Assembly: GCA_000155695.1 (NCBI GenBank)
Contig: DS990592.1
Span: forward strand, 2,961,973 to 3,025,972
From: Verrucomicrobiia bacterium DG1235
GTDB taxonomy: Bacteria; Verrucomicrobiota; Verrucomicrobiia; Opitutales; Opitutaceae
Direction of reading: 5' to 3'
Length of the DNA: 64,000 nucleotides
Part shown: positions 26,900 through 34,537 of the stretch, piece after piece
How the letters are laid out: the number at the start of each line of letters is the position of its first letter
Numbering within the stretch: the first letter of the stretch is position 1
Translations under genes and position numbers: made by a program
Notes under the pieces: generated by a model
What the model was told of the DNA's origin: nothing
What the model saw: only the letters and a program-made list of their open reading frames with translations
Databases searched by the model: none

Positions 26900-28051
26900 C
26901 TAAAGCTTACCTTTCGCTTTCATTACTTCTTCGAAAACGCTCAAAAAGACACCCATTTCCTCTTCGGTTCCAATGCTCACTCGACACCAGTCAAGCATCG
27001 GAGGGAAAGGTCGCCCTACCATGACCTGTTCAGCTTCCATCAAGGTCTGGAACTCCTTGATCGGAACGCCAGTTTTCATAAAGACAAAGCTACCCTGGGG
27101 GTACGCATATTCGACTCCGAGCTCGTCCAGCTTATCCGTAACCATTTTCCGAACCGTCCGATAGTTTGTTACGCTTTCCTCGAAAAACATCGTGTCCTGC
27201 AGAGAGGCGACCGCGGCCACACAGCCGAGCTTGTTGGGCCCTCCCATGTGATACTTCGCGAGCTTTGCCTTCGTATCGGGTTTCATGATACCGTAACCGA
27301 CACGAAGACCTGCCATACCGAATACCTTAGAAAAGGTCCGAGCTAGAATAACATCCCTGCCTTCTCGCACCAAGCCAATCATACTATTCGCCTCGAGCCC
27401 GCCATCCGCCAACTCAAGGTAAGCCTCGTCGACAAAGGCCGTAACACCGGGGGGCAGTTCCCGAATGAAGGCCTTCAAAGCCTCAGGGTCCACTGTCGTC
27501 CCAGTCGGATTGTTCGGATTGCAAAGATAGACCATCACCGTGTTCTCGTCGATCGCTGCCTTGACCGCAGGCAGATCGTACTCGAGCTTTTCGTTTAACG
27601 GAACCGACTTAACATCACCTCCGAACTCCTTGAACTTTCGGACCAATTGAGTGTACCCAGGAGCAACCGTTACTACATTCTTGCCCGGCTGAGCGTAGGC
27701 AATCGCCGCCATTACCAAAACCGGCCCGGACCCTGCCGTGGGCAGGACGAACTCTGAAGGCACGAGCTCTCGAGCCGAAATCGCCTCAACGAGGGCGACA
27801 GACTCCTCCCACGCATAGCGATTAATATCGGGAAGCTCCTGCATAATGGACATCATCGCCATCTGCGAGTAGCCAAATGCGTTTTCGTTGCCGTTAATTT
27901 TTACAGGACCCCGTCCCCCTTCGTCAGAATCCACCTCATGTTGCCCAAAGGCAAACTGAGGAGAAAGTAAAAGCGTCGCGATTGCGAAGATCGACGCGAT
28001 AGCAGACGCGGAGCGAGACCCCGCTTTTTTCGGTACCAGTGTAGTAGACAT
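26900..28051 (-). CDS. Exported HisC-like PLP aminotransferase (copy 3)
   Basis: 383 residues from MSTTLVPKK; this start is chosen because it lies in the AAAAAAGATGTCT context shared by neighbouring genes, although an ATG 45 bases upstream is in frame. A Sec-type signal (SIFAIATLLLSPQFAFG) precedes the aminotransferase fold: INGNENAFGYSQ, LPTAGSGPVLVMA, YLCNPNNPTGTT, FVDEAYLEL, ARTFSKVFGMAGLRVGYG and WCRVSIGTEEEM. It is closest in sequence to copy 1. It diverges from the amine-oxidase operon, so the two could share a control region. Confidence 0.87.
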   Translation of the reverse strand: MSTTLVPKKAGSRSASAIASIFAIATLLLSPQFAFGQHEVDSDEGGRGPVKINGNENAFGYSQMAMMSIMQELPDINRYAWEESVALVEAISARELVPSEFVLPTAGSGPVLVMAAIAYAQPGKNVVTVAPGYTQLVRKFKEFGGDVKSVPLNEKLEYDLPAVKAAIDENTVMVYLCNPNNPTGTTVDPEALKAFIRELPPGVTAFVDEAYLELADGGLEANSMIGLVREGRDVILARTFSKVFGMAGLRVGYGIMKPDTKAKLAKYHMGGPNKLGCVAAVASLQDTMFFEESVTNYRTVRKMVTDKLDELGVEYAYPQGSFVFMKTGVPIKEFQTLMEAEQVMVGRPFPPMLDWCRVSIGTEEEMGVFLSVFEEVMKAKGKL

Positions 28052-28287
28052 CTTTTTTGGTTTGTTGATTACTTCTAAACAAAGCTCACCCAGCATGGAA
28101 TATGCCCACCAGCGAGAAGGAGGAGGATTTCGCTACAAATTTCGAAACAACCCGCCTCGTATATAATAATGTAACCGCTGCAAAAAATATTACATACCCG
28201 ACCCCGACATTCTTTTTATCAAACTTTTAGGCACGCCCTTTGCTACTGCCCCCGAAAGGGCGCCTAGCGCTCCATTTTATACAAAAG
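28052..28287. promoter_or_regulatory. Divergent promoter region, aminotransferase / amine oxidase
   Basis: Contains TATAAT (28162-28167) on the plus strand without a clear -35, and an inverted repeat ATGTAA (28169-28174) / TTACAT (28190-28195). Either could serve the plus-strand catabolic operon. The call rests on position and these short motifs only. Confidence 0.45.
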
Positions 28288-29865
28288 ATGTCTAAAAAAG
28301 CGAAACTCACTCGCCGGAATTTCATTCGGCAAGTCGGGGCGTACAGCGGTTGTGCCTTCACATCACTGACCGTGCTCGGACTTATGACTCAAGCAAGCGG
28401 CCATGGAGCGGAGCTCGCAGGCCTTCCGCATATCGGAGACAAGCCGAAGAAGCGGGTTCTCATTCTCGGAGCTGGAATAGCGGGGCTCACGACTGCCTAC
28501 GAACTTGGAAAGCTCGGCTTCGAATGCACCATCATCGAGCCGAGATCCATTCCTGGCGGACGATCTATGACCCTACGGCGGGGCGACTCCATCACCGAGA
28601 CAAACGGCTTTTCGCAAACATGCGATTTCGACGAGGGCCTCTACTTCAATCCCGGACCCTCGCGTTTTCCCCAGTGGCATGTAACGATGGACTATTGCCG
28701 CGAACTCGGAGTCGAAATTCAACCCTTCGTCAATCTGAACGAAAACGCCTACTACTACGGGGAGGGAGACATAGGTCCCCTTTCCGGAAAAGTTGCCCGT
28801 ATCAGAGAAATAAAGACAGATCTCCGCGGCTATACCAACGAACTGCTGGCAAAAGTCGCAGACGACGAGGCGCTCGATGCAGAGCTCACGGCCGCAGACA
28901 CAGAAGCGCTCATAGACTTCCTCCACTACGAAGGAGGTCTAAGCGGCTCCAAGCACGAGTACAAAGGACACAATCGACGCGGATACAAAGTTTGGCCTGG
29001 AGGTGGCCTACAGGAGGGCGAACTGGGAGATCCCTACACTCTCTCTGAACTCCTGCAATCTGGTTTCGGAAAACTCTTCCATCGCGCGAACGAATACCAA
29101 TACCAATCTCAAATGTTCACTCCAGTCGGTGGAATGGACAAGATACCGATTGCCCTCGCCGAACGCGTAAAGGACAAGATTATATACGGAGCGCAAGTGA
29201 AGGAAATCCGCCGCTCAAATCCAGGGGCGCGTATCGTCTACTCTGCTGACGGAGTCGACAAGGAACTCTCCGGCGATTTCTGCGTCTGCACTATTCCGCC
29301 TACGATTCTCCGACGCTTGCAGACTGACTTCTCGCCCATGTTGAAGAACACGCTCAACATCGTGCCTTTTCAAAATTCAGGCAAAATCGGCATGCAGTTC
29401 AAGCGACGCTTCTGGGAAGAGGATGATCGCATATTTGGCGGCATTTCATGGACCAACCAACCGGTTAGCGAACTTTGGTATCCATCTTCTGGATTCATGG
29501 AGAAAAAAGGAATCATGGGCGGCTATTACATATTTGGTCCCAATTCAGATCGACTCGGCCGCATGAACCCCTCTGAACGCCTAGAGTTCGCCCTCGAGCA
29601 TGGCGAAAAGATCCATCCGCAATACAGGCAAGAATTCGAGAACGCGTTCTCGGTTAACTGGTCCACTATTCCCCATATCGAGGGTTGTCTCGCTCATTTT
29701 CCGCAGGCGATGCTCAAGACTTTCTACCCGCTTCTTGTCAAGCCCGAGGGGGAACTCTACCTCGCAGCAAGCTGGGCGAGTCATCTCGGTGGCTGGCAAG
29801 CAGGAGCATTCGAAGCCGCCCGCATTGCAGTCAAGAGCATCCACGAGCGAACCATGGCTTCCTGA
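28288..29865 (+). CDS. Tat-exported flavin amine / L-amino-acid oxidase
   Basis: 525 residues from MSKKAKLTRRNFIRQVG, a clear twin-arginine signal; an upstream in-frame ATG at 28240 is less likely because the ATG at 28288 lies in the shared start context. The FAD-binding motif VLILGAGIAGLTTAYELGKL is followed by IIEPRSIPGGRS. The C-terminal flavin motif is ASHLGGWQAGAFEAAR. The fold belongs to the monoamine/L-amino-acid oxidase family, which converts amines or amino acids to imines that hydrolyse to oxo-acid or aldehyde plus ammonia. Its stop overlaps the cytochrome c start (TGATG), hinting that electrons go to the cytochrome. Amt and RidA downstream fit an ammonia- and imine-producing enzyme. 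Confidence 0.9.
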   Translation: MSKKAKLTRRNFIRQVGAYSGCAFTSLTVLGLMTQASGHGAELAGLPHIGDKPKKRVLILGAGIAGLTTAYELGKLGFECTIIEPRSIPGGRSMTLRRGDSITETNGFSQTCDFDEGLYFNPGPSRFPQWHVTMDYCRELGVEIQPFVNLNENAYYYGEGDIGPLSGKVARIREIKTDLRGYTNELLAKVADDEALDAELTAADTEALIDFLHYEGGLSGSKHEYKGHNRRGYKVWPGGGLQEGELGDPYTLSELLQSGFGKLFHRANEYQYQSQMFTPVGGMDKIPIALAERVKDKIIYGAQVKEIRRSNPGARIVYSADGVDKELSGDFCVCTIPPTILRRLQTDFSPMLKNTLNIVPFQNSGKIGMQFKRRFWEEDDRIFGGISWTNQPVSELWYPSSGFMEKKGIMGGYYIFGPNSDRLGRMNPSERLEFALEHGEKIHPQYRQEFENAFSVNWSTIPHIEGCLAHFPQAMLKTFYPLLVKPEGELYLAASWASHLGGWQAGAFEAARIAVKSIHERTMAS

Positions 29866-30248
29866 TGAGGACGACCAATCACTTCACTGGCATGGTAGGC
29901 CTCATTTTCACGTGCGTCTGCTCACACGCGGCAGCAAGCCCTCACCCTGCTGATCCGCCCGAAGCTTCCCTCGATCCCGCTTCGATAGATAAAGGGAAAA
30001 ACAACTACGCCATGTTCTGCCAAGCCTGCCACGGAGCGGAAGACGCCGGCATCGACTCGCCGAGCAACCTCTTCGATCCAAAATGGTACTACGGCGGAAG
30101 TCGCTCTGGCATCGAGCTCACCATTCGCAACGGTATTATCGACAAAGGAATGCCAGCATGGGGCGAAATGATTCCCGAGGAAGATATCAACGCCCTCGTA
30201 GATTACATAATCAGTTTCCAAAAATCCGAATCCACCATCAATGAATAA
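29865..30248 (+). CDS. Periplasmic class I cytochrome c
   Basis: 127 residues starting MRTTNHF, one base overlapping the oxidase stop. A signal peptide (GMVGLIFTCVCSHAAA) precedes a single-haem domain with CQACHG and a distal methionine in DKGMPAWGEMIP, ending in the helix EEDINALVDYIISF. It is a small electron carrier. Translational coupling to the flavin oxidase suggests it accepts electrons from that enzyme, which would then act as a dehydrogenase rather than an oxygen-consuming oxidase. Its 3' end overlaps the Amt start by eight bases. Confidence 0.93.
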   Translation: MRTTNHFTGMVGLIFTCVCSHAAASPHPADPPEASLDPASIDKGKNNYAMFCQACHGAEDAGIDSPSNLFDPKWYYGGSRSGIELTIRNGIIDKGMPAWGEMIPEEDINALVDYIISFQKSESTINE

Positions 30249-31599
30249 TATATTCAATTTCCAAAGATTTTTAAGAATCGCCTTGTTTACGATATCTATC
30301 GCCTTCGCGCTTGGCCAAACAGGCGAACTAATCGCCCAACATCGAGTCACCGAACCCAACTACGATGAGTACATTGATACCGTAACCTCTGAAGAATCGT
30401 TTTTCACCATTGGGAATGTTTGGGTCCTCGTCTGCGCCGTCCTGGTCTTCATAATGCACCTTGGATTTGCAACGCTTGAGTCCGGTCTTACGAGATCGAA
30501 GAACACCATTAATATAATATTCAAAAATCTTTTTGTCATCAGCTCAGGCCTATTGCTTTACGCTCTAGTGGGATTCCGAACCATGTATCCAGGAGTTGAA
30601 TTCAACGGATTCTTTTCGCTAGGATTTTGGATTGATGTCAACCCCGGCGACTATCTCGACATCATGAGCGCCAAATACGCTAACTACACATGGTGGACGG
30701 ATTTCATCTTCCAAGCCATGTTCGCCGCTACTGCTGCGACCATTGTATCGGGCGCCGTAGCCGAACGCGTAAAATTAAGCAGCTTCATGATTTTCGCCCT
30801 TTTCATAGTCGGACTCGCCTACCCCGTCGCAGGCTCGTGGGAATGGGGATCGGGTTGGCTTGATCGAAACGGTTTTCATGATTTCGCCGGCTCTTCCGTC
30901 GTACATGCATTCGGCGGATTCTCAGCCCTCGCGTGCGTCATCCTTCTGGGACCAAGACGGGGTAAGTACGCGACTGACGGACCATCGAAACCACTCCTCG
31001 GCCACAGCATGCCACTCGCAGCTATCGGCGTTTTCATTCTATGGTTCGGATGGTTTGGATTCAACGGCGGCTCCGTTCTCAGCGCCCATCCAGAGCTGAT
31101 CGGGCTCGTCATCGCAAACACAGCGCTCGCCGGAGCTGGAGGCTGCCTCGCCTCTATGGTATCAACCCAAATAATACTGAAAAAGCCCGACGTCTCCATG
31201 GCGCTCAACGGCGTCCTCGCCGGCCTAGTAGGCATCACGGCGGGCGCGGATTCCATGATGCCTGGCTCTGCAATCCTAGTCGGATCCATTTCCGGTGTTC
31301 TTGTCGTTCTATCCATTCTCTTCTTCGAGAAAATCAAGATCGACGACCCAGTCGGCGCCACCTCCGTACACGGCACCTGCGGGATCTGGGGAACCCTCGC
31401 CGTGGGATTCTTCGGCGAAGCTCCAGTGCTCTGGCAACTCATCGGAGCCATGTCTTACGCCCTCTTCGCATTCGCATTCTCATTCCTGGTCTTCCTCGCA
31501 ATCAAGCTGACAATTGGAATCCGAGTCACCGCGGAAGAAGAAGATGTTGGACTCGATATCTCCGAACATGGCCAGGAAGCCTACGCCTTCGATAAATAG
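30241..31599 (+). CDS. amtB: Amt-family ammonium channel
   Basis: 452 residues with an N-terminal signal-like segment followed by eleven membrane helices. The twin pore histidines are in DFAGSSVVHAFGG and DPVGATSVHGTCGIWG, and the aromatic gate in LWFGWFGFNGG. The C-terminal tail carries RVTAEEEDVGLDISEHGQEAY, the conserved regulatory tail that docks to GlnK. No glnK is next to it, which is unusual because the two are often paired. Its place, overlapping the cytochrome c gene in a deamination operon, suggests it recaptures ammonium released in the periplasm. Confidence 0.95.
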   Translation: MNNIFNFQRFLRIALFTISIAFALGQTGELIAQHRVTEPNYDEYIDTVTSEESFFTIGNVWVLVCAVLVFIMHLGFATLESGLTRSKNTINIIFKNLFVISSGLLLYALVGFRTMYPGVEFNGFFSLGFWIDVNPGDYLDIMSAKYANYTWWTDFIFQAMFAATAATIVSGAVAERVKLSSFMIFALFIVGLAYPVAGSWEWGSGWLDRNGFHDFAGSSVVHAFGGFSALACVILLGPRRGKYATDGPSKPLLGHSMPLAAIGVFILWFGWFGFNGGSVLSAHPELIGLVIANTALAGAGGCLASMVSTQIILKKPDVSMALNGVLAGLVGITAGADSMMPGSAILVGSISGVLVVLSILFFEKIKIDDPVGATSVHGTCGIWGTLAVGFFGEAPVLWQLIGAMSYALFAFAFSFLVFLAIKLTIGIRVTAEEEDVGLDISEHGQEAYAFDK

Positions 31600-31625
31600 C
31601 CATCTGGGAATACCGCGTATCCAAT

Positions 31626-33059
31626 ATGAGCCTACTTCCGCAACATCGACTGAGATACGTCCTGGCCATCTTCGCTCTTGCTCTAGGAGCGTATGTTGGA
31701 CTGCGCTACCTCGGATCATATTCCAATCAGCGCATCACCGTCTACCAGAGAGCAGAGTTACCCTACGCAGATGTCGTCGAAGTCTCACCTGGCTCGGAAT
31801 ACTTCTACACTTGGGGCGTCACCGCAAGCCCGCGCATGAAGGAGATCGCCCGCAACAGCGTTGAGAATCGCTATGGCGACACCTATCAACAGAGCTACAG
31901 CGTCTTCTCGCAACTGAGCAAAGATCTCGCTGAAGTTGGGCTCACCCTGCGCGACGTCGTAAACGTCCGAGCATACATCGTCGCTGATCCCGAACCAGAT
32001 TTCGACGGTTGGAATAGAGCATTCACCGAATTCTTCGGAACCGCTACCAACCCACACAAGCCCGCTCGAACCACCATCGGCATCTCTCGCCTTTTTCACT
32101 CCGACTATCGAGTCGAAGTGGAATTCATCGCCATATTCCCCGATGGGAAAGGACCTCACGTAAGCGGATCCCGACAAAACGAACGCTACACTCGACTCGG
32201 TCGCTCCGAAACCAGCGATCGATGGAAATCCTACGGACGGCCTGTCTGGCCGATGAGCACAGGCAAGGCGACAATCGCCGAGACTGGCATGTTCTATTCA
32301 TCCTCCGTGCGACCGCAGTCTATGATTCCCAACCCCCCTCCGGGCTTTTTCATGTACGGAAACATTTCCCAGCAATCCGCTTCTCTCTTCAAGCAAATGG
32401 ACGCCCAACTCAAGCAAGCTAAGCTCAGCTTTGAAGACGTTTTTTTCATCCGAGCCTGCGTCTACCCAGGAAAGGACTCCATCGGAAAAAGCTTCGCTGC
32501 CTTCAACAAGGAATACGAAAAATACTTCAACAATGCCAAGAATCCAAATCGACCGACGCGAACAGTCATGTCGACTCCAGGTTTCAACTACAGAAAACAA
32601 AGCATATCCATCGAATACTACGCTGCGTATCCAGGTTCTTCTGACATCGCTTTCGAGTCCGCCAAGAAACCAGTCGGAAACAGTTTCAGCGTTATCGACG
32701 CCAAGCCTCTTGCTTCAGCCGGCACCGTAGTCTCCCCAGATGCTAGTATGCTATTCCTCGCAGGCAACATATCGGCCGTGGAAGGTGGCATGAAAGAGCA
32801 AGCGGCATCCGCTCTCGAAGCCCTGAAAAATAGAGCTGAGATCGCCGGCGCCACACTCGAGGATATTGTTCACATCCGAGCCTATATCGCAAACGCGAAC
32901 CAAAAAGTCTTAGATGCTCGCATCGCCGACTGGGAGAGCCTCTACAAAGAGACTTTCGGGGATGAAAACGCTCCCGCTATCACCACCTTGCCCGTCGACT
33001 CGATCGTAGGAGGAGGCATGATCGAACTGGAAGCCGCTGCGGCGCTTTTCCCGAAATGA
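31626..33059 (+). CDS. Membrane-anchored protein with three RidA domains
   Basis: 477 residues. An N-terminal membrane helix (RYVLAIFALALGAYVGL) would place the rest in the periplasm. Three RidA/YjgF domains follow: about 40-180, 215-345 and 355-477, each with the typical end of strand-helix plus VE(F/Y/A)-type motif. The catalytic arginine is kept in domain 1 (PARTTIGISRL) and domain 2 (PTRTVMSTPGF) but is isoleucine in domain 3 (PAITTLPVDSI). RidA proteins hydrolyse reactive enamine/imine products of PLP enzymes and amino-acid oxidases. An exported, triplicated form next to exported enzymes of both types is very suggestive. Single-domain RidA proteins are only about 130 residues and cytosolic. 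Confidence 0.88.
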   Translation: MSLLPQHRLRYVLAIFALALGAYVGLRYLGSYSNQRITVYQRAELPYADVVEVSPGSEYFYTWGVTASPRMKEIARNSVENRYGDTYQQSYSVFSQLSKDLAEVGLTLRDVVNVRAYIVADPEPDFDGWNRAFTEFFGTATNPHKPARTTIGISRLFHSDYRVEVEFIAIFPDGKGPHVSGSRQNERYTRLGRSETSDRWKSYGRPVWPMSTGKATIAETGMFYSSSVRPQSMIPNPPPGFFMYGNISQQSASLFKQMDAQLKQAKLSFEDVFFIRACVYPGKDSIGKSFAAFNKEYEKYFNNAKNPNRPTRTVMSTPGFNYRKQSISIEYYAAYPGSSDIAFESAKKPVGNSFSVIDAKPLASAGTVVSPDASMLFLAGNISAVEGGMKEQAASALEALKNRAEIAGATLEDIVHIRAYIANANQKVLDARIADWESLYKETFGDENAPAITTLPVDSIVGGGMIELEAAAALFPK

Positions 33060-33112
33060 ATCTGTATCCATCAGTTAACAACACTTAGGGGCAAGGCTTG
33101 GCCCCTTTCGAA

Positions 33113-34525
33113 ATGGCAAAAACGTTTCTCAGCATGGTTACGATTGGAGGTTGTTCCTTTAAGGGAGAGCAAGGTTTCGAAGTGATCAACCCCGCCACTG
33201 AACTTCCATTCGCATCCGCTCCGCTTTGCGGAGAACAAGAGCTTGAGGACGCAGTCTCGTCAGCGCAAACCGCTTTCCCCAAATGGGCCGCCTCGGAACG
33301 TGACCGCAGAGCCGCGCTTCACGCCTGCGCCAACAGCATCGCCGCCAATTCAGATGAGCTCGCCCGACTGATCACTTTCGAACAAGGCAAGCCGCTCAAC
33401 GAAGCAGTTAGCGAAGTCGCATACGCTGTCGAGGTCTTAAACGAGTATGCCATCCTCAAAGTTCCGAGTGTTGACTTATCGCTTAGCCCCAAAACACGAT
33501 CTCTCCTGCTGAACCGCCCTTTCGGAATAGTTGGCTTAATGACTCCGTGGAACTTTCCCCTCGGAACCATTGCGGTTAAACTCGCCCCAGCTCTGCTAGC
33601 TGGAAACGTCGTCATTCTCAAGCCATCTCCAAATGCTCCGCTGTCGCCTCTTCTCCTAGGGAAACTTCTGAACAAAATATTGCCCGCCGGCGTATTGAAC
33701 ACGCTTTCTGGCTCGAAAGAGCTAGGGGAGGCAATTGCGCGACATCCCAAAATTCGAAAGCTATCGGTCACGGGATCCATAAGTACCGGTAAGTCTATTC
33801 TTAAAAACGCCGCTTCAGAAATAAAATCTGTGACATTGGAGCTGGGAGGAAACGACCCAGCTATCGTACTAGCTGATTGCGATCCTAAGACGATCGCTAA
33901 CAACCTCCTCGACTCTGCTTGGAGAAATGCTGGGCAAGTCTGTAGCGCTATCAAGAGGGTTTACGTGCACGAGTCGATCTACCAAAAGCTCCTAGTCGCC
34001 CTTTCAGAACAAATTCCCAACTACATCGTTGGCAATGGGCTTACGGAAGGCGTACGTATCGGACCGCTCACTACAGAATCGTCATTGCGTCGCGCCAATG
34101 GTATCCTCGAATCAGTATCCAGATCAGGCGCAAAAAGCCTTCGCAATTCTCAATCGAAACAAGATTCAGGATTCTTCGTCGCCCCATCCATTGTTTATGA
34201 TATTGATCCTCTACACCCGCTTGTCCTAGAGGAGCAGTTCGCGCCCATTCTGCCGATCATAAGCTATCAGACGATTGATCAAGCTATCGAGTGGTCAAAT
34301 CAAACGAACTATGGCCTATCGGCATCCGTATGGACATCGAATCCAAGTATCGGATACGAAATAGCTGCCCAGATCGAATGTGGACGCGTAGGAATCAACG
34401 GCCATAGACGGGCAAAACCATCTGCTCCATTCGGCGGCTTCAAGCACTCCGGAATCGGAAGGGAACTGGGAATTTGGGGACTCTCAGAAATGTGCGAAAC
34501 GCAGGTGGTCAACATTTTCAGGTAA
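33113..34525 (+). CDS. NAD(P)-dependent aldehyde dehydrogenase (succinate-semialdehyde type)
   Basis: 470 residues from the ATG chosen; a TTG 15 bases upstream is an alternative. No signal peptide is seen, so it is cytosolic. The ALDH core shows MTPWNFPLGTIAVKLAPALL, the catalytic glutamate in VTLELGGNDP and the nucleophile cysteine in AGQVCSA, with the C-terminal PFGGFKHSGIGRELG. The general pattern is closest to succinate-semialdehyde or similar dehydrogenases. It would oxidise an aldehyde made by amine oxidation after import. It sits between the RidA and DUF6797 genes, with a short gap to each. Confidence 0.9.
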   Translation: MAKTFLSMVTIGGCSFKGEQGFEVINPATELPFASAPLCGEQELEDAVSSAQTAFPKWAASERDRRAALHACANSIAANSDELARLITFEQGKPLNEAVSEVAYAVEVLNEYAILKVPSVDLSLSPKTRSLLLNRPFGIVGLMTPWNFPLGTIAVKLAPALLAGNVVILKPSPNAPLSPLLLGKLLNKILPAGVLNTLSGSKELGEAIARHPKIRKLSVTGSISTGKSILKNAASEIKSVTLELGGNDPAIVLADCDPKTIANNLLDSAWRNAGQVCSAIKRVYVHESIYQKLLVALSEQIPNYIVGNGLTEGVRIGPLTTESSLRRANGILESVSRSGAKSLRNSQSKQDSGFFVAPSIVYDIDPLHPLVLEEQFAPILPIISYQTIDQAIEWSNQTNYGLSASVWTSNPSIGYEIAAQIECGRVGINGHRRAKPSAPFGGFKHSGIGRELGIWGLSEMCETQVVNIFR

Positions 34526-34537
34526 GCAGGGACAGAG

